Source of the DNA: Carettochelys insculpta
Lineage: Eukaryota > Chordata > Testudines > Carettochelyidae
Reading direction: 5' to 3'
Assembly (NCBI RefSeq): GCF_033958435.1
Contig: NC_134142.1
Coordinates: 97,783,001-97,847,000, forward strand
Length of the DNA stretch: 64,000 nucleotides
Shown here: in pieces, positions 58,001 to 64,000 of the stretch
Numbering within the stretch: position 1 is the first letter of the stretch
Layout of the letters: the number at the start of each line of letters is the position of its first letter
The notes under the pieces: generated by a model
The model's input: the letters and a program-made list of their open reading frames with translations, nothing else
Told to the model about the DNA's origin: nothing
Databases searched by the model: none
Program-made: the position numbers and the translations under genes

Positions 58001-61000
58001 AGTTTTGAGTGGAGGTAGCATGAGAACTTCCATGATGCTTTGATGGGAGCAGATACCCATGGTATCCACAGGGAAATGTAACTCTACCATGACTTAAAAG
58101 GTGAAGTCCTATTGAGCCTTAATATATTTTTGAAAATATAGCTTAAGCTCCTAAGTCCCCGAGGCACTTTTGAAAATGTTAGCCCCTACCTGAGCCTGGA
58201 TACTGACAGCCTGTAAGGAATGAAAGAAAGTCAGGGGGTGGGATACCTGGGACTAGGATAACATTTGACACCAGACATAACCACATTACACGTGCAGAAT
58301 CACAGGCACGTTCTCCTGTTCTTTAACTAACCATATATACCATCATGTGCCAACAATGCCCACACACCATGTATATAGGACAGACTGCAAACACTCTTCA
58401 ACAAAGAATGAATGGACATAGAACAGACATCAAAAAGCTTCCAAATACACAAACCTGTCAGCCAGCACTTTACTGGAGTGGGCCCTTCTGTTAAAGACCT
58501 GAAAGTTTGCGTTCTGTTGAAAAGGGACTTTAACAACCATCTACAGAGGCAATGCTCAAAACGAACAATTTATATTCAAATAAGACACATTAACATGTGG
58601 TTTGAAAAGGGACAGCAATTACCTGACCAATTATAAGAGATCTTTTACATACTTTGATGTTTTATCTAACTCTTAACTTCTCCACCCTACACCCACGGCT
58701 GTCCCTCTGCTCTTCTGATTTGCCAACCTTGATAACAATTTTTCTGATTTGTCAAGCTAGATGACAATTTTTTGGACCTCTGTTCTTTACATATTGAGTC
58801 TGTTTTGGTAAGGCAATGATCTGAAGAACTGGGTCTGTCCCACAAAAGCTTAGCACCTAATAAACTACTTTGTTAATCTTTAAAGTGCTACATGACTGCT
58901 TTTTTTGTTTTGATTTGACAGTTAAGCTAGAGGGACTCAGGGGCTGGAGAAGAGATATGATGTTCAGTAGAAAGCAGTGGGTGGAAGAACCACAGATGAA
59001 CTGAGGGTTGGTGTCAAGAGGCAGAGCCTAAAATGGCTAGTCCCATGAGCTGGAAGGCACTTTATGGAGCTGATAGTCAAGCTCTTTAATAAGGGATGCA
59101 ATTTGTACTCAAATAGACTTTGAATAAGTGACACAGTCTTATGAAAAAATATTATAATTTTCTTTCCAAACTCAAAAAAATTAAAAGGATATTGCCAATA
59201 ATCCTTGGCCTAAAATGTGGGCTTTTTGTATAGGGATTTAAAAATTTAATAGAAATATTGCCATTATTATTTTTATTTCACTAACAACTTTATGAAAAAT
59301 AAATATCCTCTTCCACTGCTGGAAATGGAACAATTGTGCTAGTGCATGATAACTAGAATATAAAATGGTTATAACAACAAAGGAAATTGACCAATTTAAT
59401 TTCAGTTTCTGCATCACAATGTTTTTTATTGTCTTAACACAAATCAGGGGAAGAAAGCAAGTTATGTGGGCAAGATACTGGACTAGGATTCAAGGGATCC
59501 CTTCTTGTATCTGCCGTAATTTTCCTTGTGTGACCTGGGGCAAGTCACTTAATCTCTTTGTACATCAGTTCCCAATAGTAAAATACATCCTTTTCCAAGA
59601 AATAGAATGTGAACCCATTAGGGCAGGAACTGTTTCTGACTATGTGCATGTGCACAGGACCAGATTTATACTTTATGTGAACCTAGGCACAGGTTCTTCA
59701 GCTCCTGCCCTCCCCTATCGATAGCCAACCTTCCTGTTGCACACAGTCTGAGAGAGGTAAGGTGCACCTAGAATGCCAGAAACCTGCCTACTGTGTTAAA
59801 TTGGAAATCTGGCCCTGCGTATACAGCTCCTATCATGGAGCTCTGGACTCATCTGGGGCCTTTAAGTTCTAACGTAATGCAAATAACAACAAGAAGAATG
59901 CAAATAAACAACTTCTCATTGTTTTAGGGAGGATTAAAAGCTGTTGTCTGGACAGATGCATTTCAACTGGTTGTCATGGTGGTTGGTTTCTTAACGGTTC
60001 TAATTCAAGGAACTATTCAGAATGAAGGATTTAACAACATCTGGAAGAGTGCCAAGAATGGATCACGCCTAGCTGTATTTGAGTAAGCGCAACTTAAACT
60101 GTGCATGTAATTCTCATTTTTTTTCACATTTTGGGTAAAAATCCCTCCTTCATTAAGTTACATTGAAACATTAATAATATTAAGTTAAACATTTCTGTGA
60201 AGATGAGTGGATCTTATTCTTCAATAATTAGTATTGCAGCTTGACTATGTGAGTGGTTCTCTGCCTTTCCTGACTGCTGTATCTCTTTCAGGAGTCAGAA
60301 ACCCAAGCCCTGCCAGCAGCGTAAAATAGCTTTAGCTTCCTGGACAATTGCCCTACTTCATGGCCCTGCACATTCGACCCACTACCAACCCACCCAGCAT
60401 GACCTTGAAGTTGGGAAACACTGATCTAGATCAATTGATTTATCCCCTATAAGACCAATACATAACCCCAGGGGTACACATGACCCTTGGTGAGAACACA
60501 TGCTTTAAGTATTCAAGTTTCAATTAAGTCATCAGGCTTTTGAGGTGTTCTGTCAATTCTATAAAGAAATCTCAGTCCTTCTTTCCTAACATTTTTGGGT
60601 AAAATCGTGGTCCCACTGAATCAATGGAAGTTTTGCCTTTGACTTCAAAGGAGTAAGACTTTCAATCCCTGTGTTCTCTAACCACTAAGCTTCTTCTAGG
60701 ATATTCCTCCCCCATTTCACGTATCATAACATTCCTCATCTTTAAAGACAGCATGCTATTTTAAATACACTTACCACTGTAGCTAATACTGCTACCACAG
60801 TATTTGTGCCTGCTGAAGTGAATTGGCGTCCCCTGATCACCATGTAAATGTGAATAGCTGAAGAGTTCCCTTATCACAGCAGAGCACTGATAAAAACTAA
60901 ACTATAATGGTGCTTTTATTTAAAAAACCCCCACAAAACTCTAATCTTGGTATTTTATCAACAGCTGTTGTTGGATTTACAATGTATTAAGATGAAATTG

Positions 61001-61581
61001 CAAGGGTGGAGAACTTTAAGGTATAACCTAGCTATTAGTTTTTCTCTGAGACATTTATCTTCCTAGGTTAATATATGGAGGTAGTATGACCATACTAATT
61101 AGGTGGCATATAGGACTTATGGTTAGAGTCTTCTATGTTGTATTGCCTCCTGCTGGGAACAGGATACCAAACAAGGTGGACCATTAGTCTACATGAGATG
61201 AGGAGGTAGGCACAACCACTTTACCTGTGGTTATCATCATTAGCGACTCTTGCAAGGCCAATATAGGACTAGCTTTCTCACACTGAAATATGTATGAGGT
61301 ATAACATGGTGATGAGATATTCTCTTTGGCAGAGTAAACACACACAAGCTTTGCTGTTTAATGATGAATTTGGACTGAGCATAAGCATAATGTTGGGTTG
61401 AATCAGCTACAGCTCAATTACTCTTCTTTCTGTCTTGTAGCTTTGATGTAGATCCTTTAAGGCGACATACCTTTTGGACAATTGCAATTGGGGGAACCTT
61501 TACATGGCTAGGAATCTATGGAGTTAATCAGTCTACTATACAGAGATGCATTTCCTGCAAGTCAGAAAAGCAAGCTAAACT
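36698..61581 (+). CDS. SLC5A12: SLC5A12 (SMCT2), 5' part, span of coding exons 1-6
   Basis: Sodium-coupled monocarboxylate cotransporter of the SLC5 family, known in mammals as a low-affinity electroneutral lactate, pyruvate and nicotinate carrier of the apical membrane in kidney proximal tubule and intestine. The coding exons are 36698-37054, 42484-42549, 49258-49309, 57354-57421, 59928-60082 and 61441-61581, 839 nt in all, giving 279 complete codons plus two bases. Every junction is GT/AG and the reading frame stays open. Residues identify SLC5A12 rather than SLC5A8: IKERK after the first membrane segment, and [10 protein letters not shown] in exon 6 where SLC5A8 has SQVQRYISCK. Introns are about 5.4, 6.7, 8.0, 2.5 and 1.4 kb and full of transposons. 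The human protein is about 618 residues, so the remaining exons lie to the right. No stop or frameshift is seen, so the gene looks functional. Confidence 0.96.
37382..37677. mobile_element. Harbinger-type MITE in intron 1 (296 bp)
   Basis: Ends GGCTATGTCTACATTGCAG and CCAATGTAAACATGGCC are imperfect inverted repeats. Flanks are TTC (left) and TTA (right), a decayed 3-bp duplication. The interior has no frame. Confidence 0.62.
37678..38701. other. SLC5A12 intron 1, no repeat recognised
   Basis: AT-rich intron sequence with no supported feature. Confidence 0.4.
38783..39462 (+). mobile_element. Harbinger-type MITE E (680 bp)
   Basis: Ends GGCTAAATCTACACTAGC and GCTAGTGTAGATGCACCC, flanked by AAA on both sides (38780-38782, 39463-39465). 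The interior shares 'cccttaaagggcccctccc' and a Gln/Ala-like 'gcagcagccagaagccctgggctaa' block with MITEs F and G. It is more diverged than those two and so probably older. Confidence 0.78.
39940..40740 (-). pseudogene. Harbinger transposase relic, both halves present
   Basis: On minus the first part reads [49 protein letters not shown] and [12 protein letters not shown], the HARBI1-like N-terminal region. After a stop, frames give [20 protein letters not shown] and TDINVG, then [20 protein letters not shown] and [16 protein letters not shown], the DDE domain with its conserved GDxAYPL block. The part that would hold the first catalytic aspartate (GAIDGTHI in the family) is missing or decayed. 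The copy is broken by stops and frameshifts. Confidence 0.8.
40844..41554 (+). mobile_element. Harbinger-type MITE F (711 bp)
   Basis: Ends GGCTACGTCTACACGTG and CACGTGTAGACATGGCT, with TTG and ATG at the flanks (imperfect duplication). Rich in 'tcgaagtag' and 'atcgaaatag' motifs at both ends. It is closely similar to the copy at 50630-51340, which has the same length and opposite orientation. Overlapping frames of 90-146 codons here are shadows of the repeat. Confidence 0.8.
41983..42483. other. SLC5A12 intron 1, right end, no repeat recognised
   Basis: AT-rich intron sequence leading to the exon 2 acceptor, without a supported feature. Confidence 0.4.
42484..42549 (+). CDS. SLC5A12: SLC5A12 coding exon 2 (residues 120-141)
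   Basis: A 66-bp exon follows a pyrimidine tract ending in TCTCAG and precedes the donor GTAAGA. It translates to [20 protein letters not shown] followed by QT, the conserved SLC5 block after ITSTYE. Both junctions are phase 0. It is flanked by about 5.4 kb and 6.7 kb of repeat-rich intron. Confidence 0.95.
42794..42948 (-). mobile_element. Penelope-like 3' tail in intron 2
   Basis: Starts 'gatatagccgaattag', then 'ctatcaaaacaaaaaaacag', 'tggcactttaaagactaac', 'aaaataatttattaggtgg', 'tgagctttcgtgggatag' and 'acccacttcttcagacc'. It is the reverse of the tail that follows the GIY-YIG fragment at 58325. Confidence 0.68.
42955..44130 (-). mobile_element. CR1 LINE fragment in intron 2
   Basis: Collinear with 54560-55340 of the CR1 in intron 3 on the same strand. 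Shared landmarks are 'ccttttcac', 'cagaccatttctcca', 'ccctcccagctt', 'cagacctggtcccaaaac', 'cccttccagcatgactg' and 'acaaatccatgttgact'. It covers the RT region and is heavily mutated. The left limit may be set by the Penelope insertion. Confidence 0.72.
44165..44262 (+). mobile_element. Penelope-like 3' tail in intron 2
   Basis: 'atctgaagaagtgggtctgcc', 'ccatgaaagttcatcacc', 'taataaattaatttcttaat', 'aaagtgctacgtgactgc'. Same tail type as at 58810-58920. Confidence 0.66.
44553..48660 (-). mobile_element. LINE copy A: near full-length APE-type non-LTR element (4.1 kb)
   Basis: Read on minus, the 5' end is near 48660 (GGGGGATATGGG), followed by about 1 kb of leader. The endonuclease lies at about 47640-46990 ([55 protein letters not shown]). 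A linker lies at 46903-46439. The reverse transcriptase lies at 46396-45434 ([46 protein letters not shown]). The C-terminal part lies at 45263-44799 ([30 protein letters not shown]). The catalytic box reads FADN instead of FADD. Several stops and frameshifts make it dead. The protein type is the widespread vertebrate LINE often mis-annotated as craniofacial development protein 2; I leave the clade open. Confidence 0.85.
48661..49257. other. SLC5A12 intron 2, right end, no repeat recognised
   Basis: AT-rich sequence with a T-rich tract directly before exon 3. No repeat recognised. Confidence 0.4.
49258..49309 (+). CDS. SLC5A12: SLC5A12 coding exon 3 (residues 142-158 plus one base)
   Basis: A 52-bp exon follows a long T-rich tract and CTTCAG and ends before GTGAGT. 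It encodes [17 protein letters not shown], a nearly invariant membrane segment of the SMCT transporters. It ends in phase 1, and its last G completes a valine codon with exon 4. Its small size makes correct recognition in a transposon-filled region notable. Confidence 0.95.
49310..50626. other. SLC5A12 intron 3, left end, no repeat recognised
   Basis: AT-rich intron sequence with short unsupported frames. Confidence 0.4.
50630..51340 (-). mobile_element. Harbinger-type MITE G (711 bp)
   Basis: Ends AGCCGTGTCTACACGTG and CACGTGTAGACGTCGCC, flanked by AAA on both sides (50627-50629, 51341-51343). It is the same family, same length and reverse orientation compared with 40844-41554, sharing 'gcgggacgcgcaac' and 'cccttaaagggcccctccc' when inverted. 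Frames inside are shadows of the repeat. Confidence 0.82.
51861..54354 (+). mobile_element. LINE copy B: 5'-inverted insertion inside CR1
   Basis: Same family as copy A (44553-48660). Bases from about 51863 to 52241 carry the endonuclease end and linker on the minus strand. From 52242 to 54354 the element continues on plus from a point directly next to where the inverted part ends, with about 18 bases lost. It ends in a (TAC)n run at 54336-54354. TCTGTGGACCT at 51850-51860 and 54355-54365 is an 11-bp duplication of the CR1 target. This is the twin-priming form of LINE insertion. Confidence 0.85.
52242..54277 (+). pseudogene. LINE copy B reverse transcriptase ORF, one stop
   Basis: An open frame runs from the inversion junction to 53653 and, in the same frame, from there to 54277, broken by one TAG at 53651-53653 where copy A has tryptophan. 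RT blocks in order: [86 protein letters not shown] and LFADDAAV (catalytic FADD kept). Then follow [56 protein letters not shown] and a C-terminal zinc-finger-like end [20 protein letters not shown] with a final LC. The endonuclease is missing or inverted, so the copy cannot be autonomous. The intact RT points to a fairly recent insertion. Confidence 0.86.
57014..57353. other. SLC5A12 intron 3, right end, no repeat recognised
   Basis: AT-rich intron sequence ending at the exon 4 acceptor. Confidence 0.45.
57354..57421 (+). CDS. SLC5A12: SLC5A12 coding exon 4 (residues 159-181)
   Basis: A 68-bp exon follows TTTTACAG and precedes the donor GTATGT. With the split first codon it encodes [20 protein letters not shown] followed by CTL, a conserved SLC5A8/12 block. 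It ends in phase 0. The acceptor lies about 350 bases to the right of the nested hAT/CR1/LINE complex. Confidence 0.95.
57740..57862 (+). mobile_element. Penelope-type tail with hammerhead-like core
   Basis: 'ctgatgacgtaggctccagcc', 'catgaaagcttatgtcagat', 'aaatgtgttagttttta', 'gctgaaacagactaacattgcc'. CTGATGA (57750-57756) and GAAA (57774-57777) enclose a short hairpin. This is a second subtype of the tail in this window. Confidence 0.6.
58085..58190. repeat. Half of a palindromic MITE
   Basis: 'gcttaagctcctaagtcccc', 'gaggcacttttgaaaatgtt' fits a common reptile MITE with 'cctaagt' and 'cacttttgaaaat' in both arms. Only part is present. Confidence 0.4.
58325..58920 (+). mobile_element. Penelope-like element 3' end: GIY-YIG endonuclease and tail
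   Basis: Frames give [20 protein letters not shown] and [15 protein letters not shown], then after one frameshift near 58450 [20 protein letters not shown] and [20 protein letters not shown]. This is the C-terminal GIY-YIG nuclease of Penelope-like elements, with the YIGQT core. A stop at 58636 is followed by about 180 bases and then the tail 'ctgaagaactgggtctgtcc' through 'ttaaagtgctacatgactgc' and 'ttttgttttg'. The copy is 5'-truncated and dead. It ties the short tails elsewhere in the window to Penelope-like elements. Confidence 0.82.
58921..59465. other. SLC5A12 intron 4, no repeat recognised
   Basis: AT-rich intron sequence without a supported feature. Confidence 0.4.
59466..59912 (+). 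repeat. MIR-type CORE-SINE, split by a small hAT element
   Basis: 'gacctggggcaagtcactta', 'atctctttgtacatcagttcc' is the MIR core, followed by 'cccattagggcaggaactg' and, after the insertion at 59655-59817, by 'catctggggcctttaagttc' and 'gtaatgcaaataa', the usual 3' part. Confidence 0.75.
59655..59817. mobile_element. Small hAT-like element inside the MIR copy
   Basis: Ends CAGGACCAGATTTATAC and AAATCTGGCCCTG are inverted. The flanking octamers CATGTGCA (59647-59654) and CGTATACA (59818-59825) share five of eight bases, as expected for an old duplication with C-to-T decay. Removing the element brings the two MIR parts together. Confidence 0.6.
59928..60082 (+). CDS. SLC5A12: SLC5A12 coding exon 5 (residues 182-232 plus two bases)
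   Basis: A 155-bp exon follows TTTTAG and precedes GTAAGC. It begins with [20 protein letters not shown], the conserved membrane segment of this family, and ends near KNGSRLAVF. The NGS triplet is an N-glycosylation sequon in the predicted extracellular loop. The exon ends in phase 2, and its final GA joins C of exon 6 to give aspartate. Confidence 0.95.
60249..60424. mobile_element. Possible small hAT-like element in intron 5
   Basis: Left 'gagtggttctctgcctttcc' and right 'aagttgggaaacactg' (reverse complement CAGTGTTTCCCAACTT) are weakly inverted. No clear target duplication. Confidence 0.35.
60601..60666. repeat. Small palindromic MITE fragment in intron 5
   Basis: 'aaaatcgtggtcccactgaa', 'tcaatggaagttttgccttt', 'gacttcaaaggag' shows the inverted pair 'tcaatgg..' and 'cctttgactt' of a common reptile repeat. 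Confidence 0.45.
61441..61581 (+). CDS. SLC5A12: SLC5A12 coding exon 6 (residues 233-280, partial last codon)
   Basis: A 141-bp exon follows TCTTGTAG and precedes GTAAGT. It encodes [20 protein letters not shown] and then [20 protein letters not shown], the most diagnostic stretch for SLC5A12. It ends with the first two bases of a leucine codon. The following exon is not in the window: none of the expected downstream family blocks was recognised between 61582 and 64000. Confidence 0.95.
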
Positions 61582-64000
61582 GTAAGTTATTTAGTATCAA
61601 GAATGAATGTAAGCTATTCTCATAAGCAGACATACTGTACTTTAATTATAACTCTTCTTTTGTGGGGCTATACTAATAATTTTTCAGATGTACACAGGCA
61701 CCTTGATATGAGCAACTTAACACAGATTTAAATATCTAATGACATGTAATCTTTTTTCACATGGAGTTGTATCAAGTAGTCCTGATGCTCTTTGGGACTA
61801 TTCATGGTGTAAGAAACTATTTAAACAATGAAGTAATGTTTTGAAAACCAGTCTCAAAGTGAATCTTCAGAAGTGAGGTTTGTATATCATGTTAAGAAGT
61901 TCACATTGGTGTAATGGAATGCTAAACATCATTGTAAGTTCAGCCATTGGGTGGCACTGTAAAAATGCCTTATTTAAACAAAATTCAGCCGTATATGGCA
62001 GAGAACTGAAAGATGTAATAATGAAGATGTCTGGTGTGTGTCTTGCTCAGAAGTAAGTTCTGTGACCACTTCATATCTGGTATAGTAGTACCAGCCAATT
62101 GGCATCCATGGATTTGTGAAACATTGGAAAATCTTTTTAATGTGTAAATATCTTAATAAACTGTCTCATTATAAATGGCACTAGCATGTACCTAACAAGA
62201 CATACAACATATCAAAAGATCACAATATTTTGATGAACATGCTTTACTCCGAAGTGGCTAGAACTGGTTAAATAATACACAATTTTTTTCTTCAGATGCT
62301 TGAATTTGTAAATGAATTAACTTTGACCACACTCATTTCAGTGTCCATGTTCTGTGAAGGAGTAAAGGATTTAGTTCTCTGGACAAATATTTTATGCTAA
62401 TATTAAATATATATGAACAGGTATTTGCACAAGAAGTGCCTACACACATTTTCAATACGGAAACAGAAGAAATGACATGTGACTTCACTTGACCTGTTAC
62501 AACTAAACCACACAGCTCTCATCTCTCAAATGGCAAACATTTATCAACCAAACCCAGAGAATAAAGACTTTTAAAAGTTATTATTCTTTAGGTAATTCTG
62601 AACAAAGGCATTTAAAGAAAGCACAATTTACTTCTAAAGATTCCATAATCAGAAAGAACTTGCATTCACATACTTACAACCTACATATGCGACAACCCCT
62701 CCCCAATTAAAACAAAATGGCTATATTCAAATACATGCCTTATGGGTTTTTCTCCATCAGCAGCGGGCGAGAAGTTTATTTGTCAGTAGGATGCAGAATC
62801 CTCTGTCTGTGACAGCAGTGCCATTTGGAGGATGTTCCGTGGTTCTTTCTGGACAACTTGCTTCAGGGGAAGTTAAATGAAGCATTAGCAATAGGGTCTC
62901 TCGCATGCTAAAGTAATGGTTCCCAAAATAAACCTTATTCCAAGCCCTGAGATACACAAGATTTATATAGCAGCAAGAGAGCTCAGCAGAGAGAGCAGCT
63001 ATCTTGCAGGCCATAAAAAGGTATAAGTTTTGTTTTAGTAAAAGCCACAGATTCATATTGCTTCTTATTTTGTCCAGATTAGTTCACCCATCCCTATTTA
63101 TGACATGCAAGGGTCACAAGCAGCATATTTTTGTAAAGACCTAAATCTATTGTACAGGAAGCAGGGGTAGGGGAGGAGGGACAGTAGCATAGTGCTATTC
63201 AAAGCTACTACATCCTGTGGCAGAAAACCTATTACAACATAAGTGGGAATCCAGGCTGGCACATAACATTATTTCTATGTTGTAATTCACTGCCACTTAA
63301 CGCATTTTTTTGTGGCTTTTATATGCAGTATCTCAAAATGCTCCATCAAAGGCTGGGAAAAATAACATTGTAAGATAGGATTAAAAGAAGAAAAAGAAAA
63401 AAGCAATACAGTGTCTCAGGGGAGGCAGAGAGTTTAGAGGGATGGGGCAGGGCAAGTGAAAGCCTGACCATTGGTGGTGATGTCTTAGGCAACAGAGACC
63501 AGAGCAGGGAAAGATAAATAATTAATGAGTCAGGGAGGTCTACAGAGAAATTCAGAAGTGTAATTTTGAATTGGGTTTGGCCATGGCTAGGATGTTAGCA
63601 GAGCATAATTTCCAAATGCAATACAGATTATGTAAGACCTCACAGCCCACAGGAATATAGCATTTCTAAACCATAGAGAGCAAACTCCAGGAGTGGAATG
63701 CTATTGTCATCCACAGGTACTCAAATAGTTGCTGAAAAGGAATGCAGGTTAATTTCAGTGGTGAAATTATAAATGGGACAGATTAAGTACCAAAATAATA
63801 GTCTGATTTGAAGGCATAATTGGAACAACTTTTGAGACATTAAATCTGTTTTTTAAGGCTCATATATAACCATGGCCAGAGAGAAATTCTTTTCCATTTG
63901 GTTTATGTCATTATCAGAATTATTGGACATCATCTTGAAATTGCACCAAAAATAAAACTTCTTCATATGTATCCTTAAATACAGTGAATACCATACATTT
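61582..64000. other. SLC5A12 intron 6 (partial), no gene recognised
   Basis: 2.4 kb of AT-rich intron. No further SLC5A12 exon, antisense gene or repeat of known type was recognised. Short frames such as 62757-63056 on minus show no domain. Confidence 0.5.

Noticed and set aside
36698..61581. SLC5A8 (SMCT1) as the identity of the transporter gene
   Set aside because: Exon 1 and exon 6 residues ([27 protein letters not shown]) fit SLC5A12 better; SLC5A8 differs at these places.
1..64000. tRNA genes, rRNA genes, CRISPR arrays, bacterial operons, plasmid or phage features
   Set aside because: None of the expected structures were seen, and the composition and introns are those of a vertebrate nuclear genome.

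Overview
The window reads as nuclear DNA of a vertebrate, most likely a non-avian reptile and probably a turtle. The host call is inferred from repeat content: CR1 LINEs, Penelope-like elements, a MIR-type SINE, an RTE-type LINE end, and many PIF/Harbinger-type elements with a GGCTATGTCTACAC-like terminus. A crocodilian is the main alternative. No bacterial, phage, CRISPR or organellar features were seen, and no tRNA or rRNA gene was recognised.

One host gene is clearly present: the 5' part of SLC5A12 (SMCT2, a sodium-coupled monocarboxylate cotransporter) on the + strand. Six coding exons at 36698-37054, 42484-42549, 49258-49309, 57354-57421, 59928-60082 and 61441-61581 join in frame with GT/AG introns and give about the first 280 residues. 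The human protein is about 618 residues long, so the rest lies beyond the right edge. A second host-derived sequence is a broken remnant at 29153-29373 that resembles exon 1 of the encephalopsin gene OPN3.

Region by region. 1-13.4 kb is intergenic, with a CR1 3' end, a minisatellite, an RTE 3' end, a hAT-like GC-rich element, a Harbinger-type MITE and a Penelope tail that carries a nested inverted pair of Penelope tails. 13.4-16.2 kb is a 2.8 kb Harbinger-type transposon relic with transposase pieces on + and a Myb/SANT-like protein on -. 17.4-18.7 kb holds an 80-bp tandem array and LTR-like modules. 19.4-20.7 kb holds an inverted Penelope RT fragment and a CR1 3' end. 22.2 and 26.2 kb carry two large palindromic MITEs. 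33.8-35.0 kb is the 5' end of a LINE.

The SLC5A12 introns are filled with nested insertions. Intron 1 holds a second Harbinger relic (38.7-42.0 kb) carrying two MITEs. Intron 2 holds a CR1 fragment and a 4.1 kb minus-strand LINE. Intron 3 holds a LINE inside a CR1 inside a hAT element. Intron 4 holds Penelope and MIR remnants. Two 711-bp copies of one MITE lie in opposite orientation on either side of exons 2 and 3.

No multi-gene system was found. The notable content is the transposon structure: a LINE 5' inversion with a target duplication, hammerhead-like cores in Penelope tails, Harbinger relics beside their likely MITE derivatives, and the opsin remnant.
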